From positions 22,825 to 86,824 of the forward strand of contig CAZOOP010000009.1 of assembly GCA_964581465.1 (NCBI GenBank): a stretch of DNA of 64,000 nt. The letters run 5' to 3'. Shown here piece by piece: positions 25,008-34,332 of the stretch (position 1 is its first letter; each line of letters starts with the position of its first letter). Under the pieces are notes generated by a model. That model saw only the letters and a list, made by a program, of their open reading frames with translations, had not been told where the DNA came from and searched no databases. The DNA comes from WJMB01 sp964581465. GTDB taxonomy: Bacteria > RBG-13-66-14. A program made the translations under genes and the position numbers.

Positions 25008-25977
25008 CGCGACGGCCCTTTCGCCCCGCGCTCCGACCGCTCAGGAGCCCCCGCAGCAATAGGCCGGACTCGGCGGCCAGCCAGTAGAGGGGCAGGTAGA
25101 CCCGGGAGCGGAAGCCCAGCTCCTGGGTCTGATAGCCCACCAGGGCGCCGATGAGCGGGACGGCGGCGGCGATCAGCGCCAGCTTGAAGAAGACCCCGCC
25201 ACCGGTCAGCGTCCCCCAGAGGCCGCCGGTCAGCAACAGGGCGATCCAAAGGGGAGCTCCGGCCAGCAGGCGGCGCAACCAGAGACCGGGATGGGCGCGC
25301 CGGGCGGCCAGTTCGTCGGCGACTTCGGGAAGGAGCCGTCGTCGCAGGGAGGCCAGCTCGGCGACGGGCTCGAGGCGGCCGACCAGGCCGCGGCGTCCGG
25401 CCAGGTAAAGGCAGCGGTGGGGGCTGTTCGCCAGCCGCTCCAGGGTGCGCGCCGGGGTGCCGTCCCAGAAGCCGGCGCGCACGGCGCAGGGCGCTCCGGC
25501 CAGACCCGTGGGAATACCCGGTTCGGCCTCGCGGCAGTGCAGGAAGCGGCGCCAGCCGCGGCGCATCCCCTCGGCGACCAGCACGCAGTCCCGCCCGGCG
25601 TCGCGACCGCGCCGGTCCTCGGGTTCGGGGATCAGCAGCCGCCCGACGACCAGCCCGAGCTTCGGATCGGCCAGGGGCGCGGCCAGGCGTCGGACGCCGC
25701 CCGGAGTCAAGCGGCCGTCCCGGCCGGGAAAGACCAGCAGGGGACGTGCGGTGTCCCGGGGATCGGCGACGACGGTCAGGCCGGCCCGGCGGTAGGCTTC
25801 GGCGCGGGAGGGATCGGCCTCGATGACGGCCGTCTCTTGGAGATCGGCGGGGGGATGGCGGTGGGGCTTGTTCGTGCGCAGCCGCTGGGCGACCGGGACG
25901 AGGAGCAGGGGGTAGATGACCAAGGCCAGGGCGGGGACGCCCAGGCCGACCAGGATCAACAGCAGCGGGGGGCTCAC
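25000..25977 (-). CDS. Membrane protein resembling a degenerate family-2 glycosyltransferase
   Basis: The 325-residue product has one N-terminal helix (residues about 3-25), a soluble middle of about 190 residues and two or three C-terminal helices (about 235-310). This is the layout of membrane GT2 enzymes. The middle has matching blocks (AVIEADPS, LLVFPGRDGRLTPGGV, GAPCAVRAGFW), but the usual DxD metal site and QxxRW motif are not visible, so activity is doubtful. GTG start 25977 overlaps the mltG stop by 4 bp (GTGA). Confidence 0.6.
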   Translation of the reverse strand: MSPPLLLILVGLGVPALALVIYPLLLVPVAQRLRTNKPHRHPPADLQETAVIEADPSRAEAYRRAGLTVVADPRDTARPLLVFPGRDGRLTPGGVRRLAAPLADPKLGLVVGRLLIPEPEDRRGRDAGRDCVLVAEGMRRGWRRFLHCREAEPGIPTGLAGAPCAVRAGFWDGTPARTLERLANSPHRCLYLAGRRGLVGRLEPVAELASLRRRLLPEVADELAARRAHPGLWLRRLLAGAPLWIALLLTGGLWGTLTGGGVFFKLALIAAAVPLIGALVGYQTQELGFRSRVYLPLYWLAAESGLLLRGLLSGRSAGRKGRRDG

Positions 25978-26993
25978 GGTCGCTCCGGATCGACGGCGGC
26001 GGCCCGGTCCTCCCGGGTGGCGAGCCGGGCGGCGTTGTGCTCGGCCAACGTTCGACTGAACGTGTGGGTGCCGTCGCCGTTGGAGACGAAGAAGAGGTAG
26101 TCGTGCTCGGCGGGGTTCAGGGCGGCGGCGATCGCCTCCCGACCCGGGCAGCAGACCGGACCCGGCGGCAGACCGGTGACGCGGTAGGTGTTGTAGGGGC
26201 TGTCCACCTCGAGGTCCCGGTACTCCAGCACCTGCTTGTGCTCGCCCAGGGCGTGGAGCACGGTGGCGCAGCTCTCCAGCTTCATCCCCCGCTCGAGACG
26301 GTTGGCGAAGACACCGGCGATGAGCGGGAACTCCGTCGCGGCGGCGCCCTCGGCCTGGACGATGGAAGCCAGGGTCAGCAGGCGGTGGCGTTCGGCTTCG
26401 TCAAGCTCCGCACCGGCCTCGTCCTCCCAGACCCGGGCGGCCTGGTCGAATAAGAGACGGGCGATCTCGACGGCGTCGGCGTCCACGGCCGCCTCGTAGG
26501 TGTCGGGAAAGAGGTAGCCCTCGGCGGAATCCAGGTCCAACTCCTCGCGGGCCAGCTCCGTCGCCTCGGCAAGGAAGGAATCGGCGTCGCAGATGTCCTG
26601 CTCCTCGAGGGCGGCGGCCATCCGCTCCACGGTGAGCCCCTCGGGCAGGGTGAAGCGTCGGGTGACCACCTCGTCCGAGGTCAGCACGGCGGCGATATCG
26701 GCGAAGCAGGCCGGGCGGGGCAGCTCGAAGGTGCCGGCGCGCAGCTCGGTGTCCAGGCCCTCGATCTTCAGATAGAAACGTAGCAGGCGGGGGTGCTCGG
26801 TGACCTCGGCCGCGGCGAGCAGCCGGGTGACCTCGTCGGCGCCGGCGCCGGGAGGAATCTCGACCACCACGCCGCCCTGGGCCTCGAGGTGTGTGGTGGC
26901 CAGGTCGTCGAAGTAGATGTAGAGGGAGACGCCACCTACGATGACGACACCGATCAGTCCAATTAACACCCAACGGAAGATGCTGCGGGCCAT
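25974..26993 (-). CDS. mltG: Endolytic transglycosylase MltG
   Basis: MltG cuts nascent peptidoglycan strands in the inner membrane and sets glycan length. The 339-residue product has an N-terminal transmembrane helix (residues about 5-28), a LysM-like segment (VVVEIPPGAGADEVTRLL) and the YceG catalytic domain. The domain shows LPEGLTVERMA, EGYLFPDTYE, the active-site region LASIVQAEG, FANRLERGMKLES, SPYNTY and GLPPGPVCCPG. I start at ATG 26993 (MARSIFRWV); the longer frame lacks a signal. First gene of the mltG, glycosyltransferase-like and MFS operon. Confidence 0.94.
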   Translation of the reverse strand: MARSIFRWVLIGLIGVVIVGGVSLYIYFDDLATTHLEAQGGVVVEIPPGAGADEVTRLLAAAEVTEHPRLLRFYLKIEGLDTELRAGTFELPRPACFADIAAVLTSDEVVTRRFTLPEGLTVERMAAALEEQDICDADSFLAEATELAREELDLDSAEGYLFPDTYEAAVDADAVEIARLLFDQAARVWEDEAGAELDEAERHRLLTLASIVQAEGAAATEFPLIAGVFANRLERGMKLESCATVLHALGEHKQVLEYRDLEVDSPYNTYRVTGLPPGPVCCPGREAIAAALNPAEHDYLFFVSNGDGTHTFSRTLAEHNAARLATREDRAAAVDPERP

Positions 26994-27208
26994 GGTTTCC
27001 CAGCCTTGTTGAAGAGCACGCGACGCTGACAATCGATGATACCGCCGGGGGACCGGATACGCAAGCCGGAACAACGGACTTGCCGGATGCGCGCCGCTGG
27101 TTTCGAACCATTTGATCCGAAGAGAAACCCCCGATAGACAACGGACCCGCCCGCGGGCTGGTCCCTCTGATCGAATCCGCAAACGGCCCGGTTATCCGCC
27201 GTGGCTGA

Positions 27209-27706
27209 TTATGCCCGCTTGCTTGATGAGCCCTGCTTGCTTGATGAGCCCTGCTTGCTCTCCCGGTCGCGCAGACATCCGGCGGCGCAGCTCTCCATCG
27301 AGAGGGCGAAGCGCTCCTTGAGGCTCATCTTAGCCGGTTGCTGGACGACCAGCCTGCCGTTGGGTCCGATATCAAGGGCCACACGGCTGCCCACCTTGAA
27401 GCGGTGGTAGCAGAGAGTGCAGCCGGCGACCTCGGCGGTGACCCGTTTTCCCGAGTCCAGCTCGACCCTGATCGGCAGATTGCTGGTCGAGCATTTTTCC
27501 TTCAGCGAGCTCTCGAAGGAGAGGATGGTCCCCTTCTTGCGGTGGATCATCCCGGAGATGCGCCCCCAGACGAACATCAGGGTGATCACCCCGCTGGAGG
27601 CCCAAAAGAGGAAGCCCGAGTCCTCATAGGTCGGCTCGACGCTGATATGGGCCAGGACCGCCGCCGGGAGGAGCAGGAGAAGCAGGACTGTCACGCGCTT
27701 GGGCAT
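27209..27706 (-). CDS. Small membrane protein of unknown function
   Basis: The 165-residue product starts MPKRVTVLLLLLLP, a signal or first helix, with a second helix around residues 32-52 (FWASSGVITLMFVWGRI). A basic, beta-rich domain follows with two Cys (VAGCTLCYHRF). The C-terminus ends in KQGSSS repeated twice, encoded by an 18-bp tandem DNA repeat. The C-x-x-C within GCTLCYH could bind a metal, but this is inference. No family is recognised. Confidence 0.65.
   Translation of the reverse strand: MPKRVTVLLLLLLPAAVLAHISVEPTYEDSGFLFWASSGVITLMFVWGRISGMIHRKKGTILSFESSLKEKCSTSNLPIRVELDSGKRVTAEVAGCTLCYHRFKVGSRVALDIGPNGRLVVQQPAKMSLKERFALSMESCAAGCLRDRESKQGSSSKQGSSSKRA
27218..27259. repeat. 18-bp in-frame tandem repeat
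   Basis: The unit CTTGCTTGATGAGCCCTG occurs at 27218-27235 and 27236-27253, plus a 6-bp partial third. On the minus strand it encodes KQGSSS units at the C-terminus of the small membrane protein. Confidence 0.85.
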
Positions 27707-27829
27707 GGTCTCCACGGGCTGTTGTCGCAGGGTGCCGATTTTGCGTCGCTTATTATACGGTAAAGCGTCGGAGATATCGTCGCCCGTGACCAATCGAGAC
27801 GTAAGGTCAATAAAAAGTAGACAGAGCTA

Positions 27830-28384
27830 TCAGACCAATTCTGGAAAACGTCGAGCGGTCAGCAGCACACCGACGATCAGCTTGGTGTCGATGAACTCGC
27901 CGGCTTCGATGCGGCGCAGCAGCACGCCCAAGGCGACGCGGTACGGACGGACGAACTCGGTGTCATCGACGGGCGGATCGGGCGGTCGGCTCAACCCCCG
28001 GCCCAGGTAGAGGCGGATCATCCCGCTCGAATAACCCACCGAGTGGGCGTACTCGTGGAGGAAAGACAGCTCCCGCACCGCCAGCCCCAGCTCCTCGAGC
28101 AGCTCGCGACGGGCGGTCACGGCGGGGTCCTCATCGGGTTCGACCACACCGGCGGGTAGCTCGAGCACCGTCCGGCCGACTGCCGGGCGGTGGTGCTCCA
28201 GTAGATGCACCGTGCCGTCGTCTTCCAGGGGCAGCACGGCCACGGCGTGGGGCGGGTGGACGATCTCGTGAGCCGTCCGCCGACCGTCGGGCAGCCGCAG
28301 GCGCCAGCGCTCCAGCTTGAGATAGACGCCGGAGAACAGCCGCTCTCGCTTCAGTATTTCGCTCTCTATCCGCTCCCCTGTCAC
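27830..28384 (-). CDS. Nudix hydrolase, ADP-ribose pyrophosphatase-like
   Basis: The 184-residue product carries a full Nudix box, G-x5-E-x7-REUxEExGU: starting at GVVEPDEDPAV and ending RRELLEELGL. N-terminal beta strands (SGVYLKLERWRLRLPDG) and HAVAVLPL resemble NudF/ADP-ribose pyrophosphatases. The start is GTG 28384, with GGAG six nucleotides upstream. The open frame continues further upstream, but those codons run through repeat copy 5 and are rejected. Confidence 0.9.
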   Translation of the reverse strand: MTGERIESEILKRERLFSGVYLKLERWRLRLPDGRRTAHEIVHPPHAVAVLPLEDDGTVHLLEHHRPAVGRTVLELPAGVVEPDEDPAVTARRELLEELGLAVRELSFLHEYAHSVGYSSGMIRLYLGRGLSRPPDPPVDDTEFVRPYRVALGVLLRRIEAGEFIDTKLIVGVLLTARRFPELV

Positions 28385-28404
28385 GACGCTCTCCGTGATG
28401 ATAG

Positions 28405-28597
28405 CCGGGCGACCCGCGCCGAATTCCGAATCAAGAGGGTCGGCATACGACCGGCGTTGGCACGTTTCTTGCGCAAGAGAGCGTGGGATCGACGGGAACC
28501 GCACCCCGCCCCGCTGCAAGAAACGTGCCAACGCCTCCCCCGTTGTGGGTTCCATGGGGCCGGGCGGTGATGGATCGTTTCGGCGCTGGTCGCCCGG
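28405..28597. repeat. Nested inverted-repeat element, copy 5
   Basis: The inner stem is 20 bp perfect (28453-28472 with 28516-28535; GGCGTT/AACGCC). The outer stem is 19 bp with one mismatch (28405-28423 with 28579-28597). The spacers are 29 and 43 nt. It is the only copy clearly in a divergent intergenic region: it begins 20 bp upstream of the Nudix GTG and ends 173 bp before pgk. Confidence 0.92.
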
Positions 28598-28770
28598 TTG
28601 TTGACGGGAGTTATTGATGAACCGTGAGATCACCCTAACACTGTTGCACTTGCAGAGCAAGCTTGCTAGTTTCAGTTTCGCAGGCAACCCCTGGCCTCAG
28701 ACGTTGACCTTGAGTTACAATAACTACTTGTCACTGGCAGGGTTCAAAATGCGCCAAAGGGGGAGACAAC

Positions 28771-29970
28771 GTGGACAAGCTCTTCATCGAGAACCTGGAG
28801 CTGCGGGGCAAGCGGGTGATGCTGCGCCTGGATTTGAACGTGCCCAGCGACAAGAACGGCGCGGTCACCGACTCCACCCGCATCGAGGCCGCCCTGCCCA
28901 GCATCCGCTACTGTCTCGAGCAGGGCGCCGCGTTGGTTCTCTGTTCGCATCGGGGGCGTCCCCAGGGTGAACACCTGCCCGAGATGTCGCTGCGCCCGGT
29001 GGCCCGTGAGCTCGAGGAACACCTCGGGCGGCGGATAAAGATGCCCGACGAAGACCCGCGCTATATCATCAACGATCAGGCCTTCGAGCTGGCCGACAAG
29101 CTGCGACCCGGCGAGATCCTGATGCTGGAGAACCTGCGTTACGAAAAGCGGGAGAAGGCCAACGACCCCCACTTCGCCATGCGGCTGGGCTCCCTGGCCG
29201 ACCTCTACGTCAACGACGCCTTTCCCGTTTGTCACCGGGTCCACGCCAGCGTGGTCGGCGTGCCCAAGTTCCTGCCGGCGGCCTACGGCTACCAGGCCAA
29301 GAAAGAAATCGACTACCTGGGCAGACTGCAGCAGGACGTCGAACGGCCCTACATCGGTATCCTGGGCGGGGCCAAGGTCTCATCGAAGATCGGCGTCATC
29401 GAGGCCTTCCTTAAGAAGGTCGACAAGCTGCTCATCGGCGGTGGACTGAGCTACACCTTCATGGCCGCCGTGGGCCGACCCATCGGCCAGAGCATCTACG
29501 AACCCTACTACACCGCCGTGGCCCACGAGATGATGGAGGAGTATCCGGGCAAGATCGTCCTGGCCGTAGACAACTACGTAGTCGAAGAGATCGGCCCGGA
29601 TTTCGACTCTGAACTCGTCGAGCGCATCCCCCCGGAGATGGAATCCGTGGACATCGGCGAGCAGACCCGGGAGCTCTTCTCCACCGAGATCGCCCGGGCG
29701 CGCACTGTTTTCTGGAACGGCCCCCTGGGTTACTTCGAGGATGAGCGCTTCGCCGCCGGTACCCGCTTCATCGCCCGCGAGGTTGCCAAACTCAAAGATA
29801 AGGGCGCCTTCACCGTGGTCGGCGGCGGAGATTCCGCGGCGGCCATTCGCCAGGCCCCCGACCTGAACTACGATAACTTCTCCTTCGTTTCCACCGGCGG
29901 CGGCGCCTCGCTGGAGTTCGTCCAGGGCAAGGTGTTGCCCGGTCTGCGAGCGCTCAGCGACCGGGGGTGA
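28771..29970 (+). CDS. pgk: Phosphoglycerate kinase
   Basis: Pgk transfers phosphate from 1,3-bisphosphoglycerate to ADP in glycolysis. The 399-residue product is full length. Visible motifs are RLDLNVP with its substrate Asp/Asn, the HRGRP loop, LLENLRY, VNDAF, the GGAKVSSKI block and FWNGPLGYFE. The nucleotide loop GGGDSAAAI and the C-terminal STGGGASLEF are also present. GTG 28771 follows GGGGGAG. The gene is not clustered with gap or tpi. Repeat copy 6 begins 10 bp after its stop. Confidence 0.98.
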   Translation: MDKLFIENLELRGKRVMLRLDLNVPSDKNGAVTDSTRIEAALPSIRYCLEQGAALVLCSHRGRPQGEHLPEMSLRPVARELEEHLGRRIKMPDEDPRYIINDQAFELADKLRPGEILMLENLRYEKREKANDPHFAMRLGSLADLYVNDAFPVCHRVHASVVGVPKFLPAAYGYQAKKEIDYLGRLQQDVERPYIGILGGAKVSSKIGVIEAFLKKVDKLLIGGGLSYTFMAAVGRPIGQSIYEPYYTAVAHEMMEEYPGKIVLAVDNYVVEEIGPDFDSELVERIPPEMESVDIGEQTRELFSTEIARARTVFWNGPLGYFEDERFAAGTRFIAREVAKLKDKGAFTVVGGGDSAAAIRQAPDLNYDNFSFVSTGGGASLEFVQGKVLPGLRALSDRG

Positions 29971-29980
29971 ACCGGGAACC

Positions 29981-30076
29981 GCGGGGCGGCTTTGGCACGT
30001 TTCTTGCGGAATCCGGCGTGGTCCGATCCATCAGGCCCGGCCGCCTGTTGCAAGAAACGTGCCAAAGCCGCCCCGC
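29981..30076. repeat. Nested inverted-repeat element, copy 6 (outer stem weak)
   Basis: The inner stem is a perfect 27 bp (29981-30007 with 30050-30076), extension GGCTTT/AAAGCC, 42-nt loop. Only a 6-bp outer pairing (29972-29977 with 30091-30096) is visible, so the second layer is weak or lost. It lies 10 bp after the pgk stop. Confidence 0.88.
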
Positions 30077-30382
30077 TCGGGTTTGTTTGCTCCCGGGTCG
30101 TGTGGGGTGGGAAATAGATGGAAATAGCGGCCTCGGGCCGCTATAATGTACTAATCCGCTGCTATTCTTACTTTATCTCATTAAGAAGCGCTTAGCAAGA
30201 AGTGCTCAGTGGAGTCGGTTTGTCCTGCTCGGTATGTCAGTGGAACGCTAGCCGGCGCCGAGCGTATCAGATCAAGGCGTCATGATCCGTGACCGTATCG
30301 ATTCGAGCCGGTTCCGGAGAGTTGAGCCCGTGACGGATTTCTGTCTGCGCCATAGCAGCTATTACCATATGTTTCTAACGAT
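30077..30382. other. Intergenic DNA with a hairpin
   Basis: A 9-bp stem (ATAGCGGCC / GGCCGCTAT, 30124-30144, loop TCG) may end the pgk transcript, though no T-run follows. Nothing else is recognised before the LptC-like gene. Confidence 0.45.
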
Positions 30383-30937
30383 ATGAAAGAGCTCCGCTAC
30401 AGGATAGCCCTCTTAATGTTCCTCGTCGTCGCCTTCATTGTGGGTGGCTGTGGCGAGGAGCGACCCGTGGACTTCGTTCCCGCCGATGATGAACCCGATC
30501 AGACCATCGCCTCCTTCACCCTGCGTCAGACCGAGAACGGCGAGTTGACCTGGGAGTTGGTGGCCGAGCTGGCCCTGATCTGGGACAAGGAGAACCTGAC
30601 CATCGCCAATGAGCCCGTGGTCGACTTCTTCGAGCAGGGTGAGCACCAGGCCACCCTCACCGCCCACGAGGGCACGGTCAACATGCTCTCCAACGATATG
30701 CAGGCCCGGGGCGGTGTGGTGGTGGTCGCCGCCGACGGCGCCGAGCTGCGCACCGAGGTGCTCAACTGGGATTCCCGTCGCGAGCGGCTGTTCACCGAGC
30801 AGCCCGTGAGCCTCATCAAAGCCGGCACCGAGATCACCGGTCAGGGCTTCGAGTCCGACCCGGATCTAACCGATTGGCAGATTCGCGAGCCCAGCGGCAC
30901 CGTGGCCGCTGAGGAGCTGGGCGGTCAGACACTGTAA
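30383..30937 (+). CDS. LptC-like LPS-export lipoprotein
   Basis: LptC passes lipopolysaccharide from the inner-membrane LptBFG to the periplasmic bridge. The 184-residue product has a hydrophobic N-terminus with a lipobox (IVGGC at about residue 23). A single beta-jellyroll-like domain follows (residues about 45-165), with the order expected of the family: SFTLRQTENGELTWEL, then VVDFFEQGEHQATLTAHEG, NDMQARGGVVV, LRTEVLNWD and GQGFESDPDL. The last resembles the GxGLxxD ending of LptC homologues. No lptA or lptB is next to it. Confidence 0.8.
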   Translation: MKELRYRIALLMFLVVAFIVGGCGEERPVDFVPADDEPDQTIASFTLRQTENGELTWELVAELALIWDKENLTIANEPVVDFFEQGEHQATLTAHEGTVNMLSNDMQARGGVVVVAADGAELRTEVLNWDSRRERLFTEQPVSLIKAGTEITGQGFESDPDLTDWQIREPSGTVAAEELGGQTL

Positions 30938-30999
30938 GATTACCGGGGGTTTCCACGGATCGAAGCGAGTATCCGGACCATAAGGCGGTTTTTGAACGG

Positions 31000-31026
31000 A
31001 CGCGGGGCGGCGACCCCGCGTTTTGC
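31000..31026 (+). terminator. Rho-independent terminator
   Basis: ACGCGGGG pairs with CCCCGCGT (loop CGGCGA) and is followed by TTTGCC, 62 bp after the LptC-like gene. Confidence 0.75.
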
Positions 31027-31104
31027 CATTTGACATGTGGAACATGCTTGTGCGGCATCAGGCCGATTCGGCCGGCTCAGTTGGTGTTTGGTGATCATGG
31101 AACT

Positions 31105-31441
31105 GTATTATCACTCGTTATTGGACCTGTTTTTCTAGCTAAATGGTTGTCATTCAATGTGTTTTTGTTCATATGCATAGCCATTGTCATCCCGCCGCTT
31201 TATGGTGATATCCTGGCTTGCATTGGGTGGCGCCGGAACCAAGTGGTTGTTGGTTCCGCTCAGGAGTCGACGGGGCTGTGCGAAATTGATCTGCTGACTG
31301 CGGTCTATTGCTTGGTTTAGAAGTTTCGTTGTTATCCGCCCCAGTTAGTTGACGCATAGCTGCAGGCAATAACCAAGCCCCTTTTTCGATGCGGCTTCCC
31401 TGAGTTGCGAAGGTTTGGATCAGTTTCTTTTGATGATCTCC
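31105..31441 (+). repeat. Dispersed repeat family R1, copy B
   Basis: The blocks are in the same order as copy A: TATTATCACTCG, CCATTGTCATCCCGCCGC, GTTGGTTCCGCTCAGGAG, GATCTGCTGAC, GTTGACGC, AACCAAGCCCC and CCTGAGTTGCGA...CAGTTTCTTTTGATGAT. GGTTCCGCTCAGGAGTCGAC is identical in A and B. Confidence 0.8.
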
Positions 31442-31724
31442 ATTTTATCCGGTGTTTCGGTGTTTGAATCCGGAGCGACTTTCAATGGTTGATACTGCTT
31501 TTTCATTGATAAGAAGGCCGATAGTAGGTATGGCGGGCATCAGTTATATCGACTTGCCTGCCATATCGGAGGGCTCCAGCTCTATCTGACGACGGGCAAT
31601 GGATCAACAAGCCCCGCTAGTCCGGGGTGGCCTGGCGTTACCGAGGCACTGCTGGCTTATTGCTGTCTTTGAGGCGTGCTGAGGGCTTGATTGCTGCATA
31701 TTCCAGATTCGATTCGCAGTTGGT
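31442..31724. other. Intergenic DNA, nothing recognised
   Basis: About 280 bp of AT-richer sequence follows R1 copy B. It contains a palindrome-like GGCGGGCATC...GCCTGCC segment near 31530 but no gene. Confidence 0.4.
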
Positions 31725-31754
31725 AAAAGCGAGGACCCGCAGGTCCCCGCTTTT
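31725..31754 (-). terminator. Terminator of the C25 peptidase gene
   Basis: On the minus strand AAAAGCGGGGACC pairs with GGTCCTCGCTTTT (one mismatch), giving a stem flanked by A- and T-runs, 22 bp after the stop. Confidence 0.8.
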
Positions 31755-31776
31755 GGTGTTTCTGGTCGAGTAGGAG

Positions 31777-34332
31777 CTAGCGCACCAGGGCCAGGCGGCG
31801 GGTGAGGATCTCGCCGTCGGCGCGCAGGTGGGCGATGTAGACACCGCTGGGGCTGTCGGCTCCGTCCCAGCTCAGGACGTGGCGTCCGGCGGCGAGTTCA
31901 CCGTTATGGACGGTGGCCACGCGACGACCGGAGAGGTCGTAGACGGCCAGCTCGCAGTCCGTGCGTTCGGCCAGGTCGACCTGGATGTTGATCAGGCCGC
32001 TGGAGGGGTTGGGGTAGGCGTCGGAGAGAGCCAGGGATTGCGGCGCGGTCTCCTCGACGCGGATGTTGAGCGGACCGTAGGTCAGCGTCTCGCCCTCGGT
32101 GGTGACCATCTCGAGGTAGTAGGCGTGATCACCGGCCGGAGCGCGGTCCAGGAAGCGACTGTCGCCGGAGAGGAGATTATCGGTGAGACGCTCCTGGTCG
32201 CGGACCAGGTGCAGGCCGACCAGCTCACCGTCATCCTCGACGGTCCAACTGAGCAGTACGCCCTCTTCACGTTGGTCGGCGGTGAACTGGGCCACCTTGA
32301 CCTCGGAGTTGGGGCAGTACATCGTGCCCTCGTAGGGGCGATAGTTCTGGGCGGTGGCGGTGACCATGATGTCGCCGTCGGTGGAGACGGGCAGGTCGGA
32401 GAAGCTGGCCACGCCGGAACCGTTGGTGGTGGCGGTCTCGTGGACTTCGTCGCTCTTGAAGAGGCAGACGAGGGCGCCGTTGACCGGGCTGCCGCCGCTG
32501 GTTACCGTCACGGTGACGTTGCCGCCGGTGTAGGTGTCGGTGTGGTTGGCGGCGAGGTCGTTGACGGCGGCGTCGTAGCTGGGGGTCTCCGAGGGACCGA
32601 GTACGTTGTTCTCGTAAACGCACCAGCGGTAGTAGGCGTTGCCGCGGGCGGTGCCGGCGTACTCGTCGCGCATGTCGGCCACGGCCATGCCCAGGTTGAC
32701 CTTGTTCTCGTTGAAGACCGCGTCGAAGAACTGCTGGTCGAGGCGGTCGCTCATGCCGCCGCCGGGGAAGCCGGGGGAATACCAGCCGTAGCGTGAATTC
32801 ATGATGACCGCGAACATCCCGCCGTTGGGATTGGCCACCAGGGCTTCGGCGAAGCTCACCGGGCGATCGAAACCGCCGCACATGCAGCCGATGGAGTAGA
32901 ACCAGCCGGCCTCGGCGCCGTTGGTGAGCGCATTGACATCGTTGACGTACATGTTGTCGGGGCCGGTGCCGATCAGGCCGTAGTTGGAGTGGGCGCAATG
33001 GTTGACCACGGCGCAGTTGCCGGCGTTGATCTGAGCGACGACCAGGGTCTTGTTGATGTTGCCGAATTTCTCGTAGAGCTTGGTGAGGTTGTAGTTGCCC
33101 GGCAGGTAGGGGACCACGACGTCCTTGCAGGAGCCGCCCGGGGTCGAGGAGTCCAGGTAGGCGCCCAGGAAGAGGGCCTTCTCGACGAAGCCGTCGGGCA
33201 CGTTGGTCTCATAGGTCAGCACCTTGGAGACCATGGCGCTCAGGGAATCGGCGGAGCGGGCGGGCAGGCGGGTGACATAGACGTCGGAGTACATATCCGG
33301 GATGTCTCCGCTTTCGCCCCAATAACCGTCGCCGTCGGTGTTCCAGGTACCGTCGAGGTCGGCGAAGTAGAGATCCGTGGGGATCTGACGGTCGTCCTCG
33401 GAGGTTCCAGAGATATTGACGTAGCCGCGGCGATCGGGGAGCACGTTGGTGTCGCCGGCCAGGATGAACCACTGGGAGGACCAGTTGGAGTTGGCGTCGA
33501 TGATGAAGTTGCGGATCTTCTCGGCGTTGTCGCGGCCGGAGTAGTTGGCGTAGATGTGCTCGGTGGTGACGATCGCCGTGGTCAGGCCCTTGCGCAGCTT
33601 CCAGTCGCGCAGCGGCTCGGCGGCTGACATCATGGCCTCGGGCACGATGATGACCCACTCGGCGGTGGAGCCGAAGTCGGGGCCGTTCTCGGTCGGGCGG
33701 TAGCTGGGCTCGACGACGACGGAGGGGTTGTAGACCTCGTCGGGGTTGATGACCAGACTGGTCACCCGATTCATATAGTTGGCGGCCACACTGGGAGTGA
33801 CGCGATCTGGGGTAACCGTGGCGTAATCCAGGGGCTCGGTGGTAATCTCGAACTCGATCTGGGTTATCAGGGTCAATGAGCCGGTGGCGGGTTCATAGAT
33901 GAAGGGGGAGAAGGCCACCTCGGCGATGCCGTAGCCGGCGAGGTTGCCGCCGCCCAGCGACCGCATGATCTGGGCCGGATAGGCCGCCGCCGATTCGTAG
34001 ATAGCCGGGTCGGGTTCGGCGAAGTATTCGGCGGGCTGCGAAACGGGACGGGGCTCGGCCATGGGCAGAACGACCCAGGCCCCGGGTATCTCCCGGGTTT
34101 CCATCCCGATGATTTCGACGTCGACGGCTCGACCGCCGCCGGGCACGAAGATGTGCAGCGGGATCTCGGGCAGGGCGGGCAGGCCGGCTTCGCTGGGGTA
34201 GACCCCTTCGCCGACCGAGGGGATGACGTAGCCGTTGGACTCGATGAACTCCACCGAGGCCGGATCGACATCGTAGGTGTAGGCCAGCGCCACTGCCGGG
34301 AGCAGAAGCAAAAGCAACGCTAAACGACGCAA
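31777..34332 (-). CDS. C25 (gingipain-like) cysteine peptidase with FlgD-like sorting domain
   Basis: The 851-residue secreted peptidase has a signal peptide (LLLLLLPAVALA), a propeptide-like region (about 20-190) and a C25 domain (about 200-560). The expected dyad is visible: H448 in NHCAHSNYG and C483 in YSIGCMCGG; ILAGDTNVLPDRR and YVTRLPARS are typical surrounding blocks. A beta domain, a fibronectin-like module (EGVLLSWTVEDD...YGPLNI) and a C-terminal domain (AYPNPSSG, LAVYDLSGRRV, GVYIAHL, RRLALVR) follow. I start at TTG 34332, five nucleotides after AAGGAGG; ATG 34392 would bury the signal peptide. It is divergent from the metallopeptidase gene. Confidence 0.92.
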   Translation of the reverse strand: MRRLALLLLLLPAVALAYTYDVDPASVEFIESNGYVIPSVGEGVYPSEAGLPALPEIPLHIFVPGGGRAVDVEIIGMETREIPGAWVVLPMAEPRPVSQPAEYFAEPDPAIYESAAAYPAQIMRSLGGGNLAGYGIAEVAFSPFIYEPATGSLTLITQIEFEITTEPLDYATVTPDRVTPSVAANYMNRVTSLVINPDEVYNPSVVVEPSYRPTENGPDFGSTAEWVIIVPEAMMSAAEPLRDWKLRKGLTTAIVTTEHIYANYSGRDNAEKIRNFIIDANSNWSSQWFILAGDTNVLPDRRGYVNISGTSEDDRQIPTDLYFADLDGTWNTDGDGYWGESGDIPDMYSDVYVTRLPARSADSLSAMVSKVLTYETNVPDGFVEKALFLGAYLDSSTPGGSCKDVVVPYLPGNYNLTKLYEKFGNINKTLVVAQINAGNCAVVNHCAHSNYGLIGTGPDNMYVNDVNALTNGAEAGWFYSIGCMCGGFDRPVSFAEALVANPNGGMFAVIMNSRYGWYSPGFPGGGMSDRLDQQFFDAVFNENKVNLGMAVADMRDEYAGTARGNAYYRWCVYENNVLGPSETPSYDAAVNDLAANHTDTYTGGNVTVTVTSGGSPVNGALVCLFKSDEVHETATTNGSGVASFSDLPVSTDGDIMVTATAQNYRPYEGTMYCPNSEVKVAQFTADQREEGVLLSWTVEDDGELVGLHLVRDQERLTDNLLSGDSRFLDRAPAGDHAYYLEMVTTEGETLTYGPLNIRVEETAPQSLALSDAYPNPSSGLINIQVDLAERTDCELAVYDLSGRRVATVHNGELAAGRHVLSWDGADSPSGVYIAHLRADGEILTRRLALVR

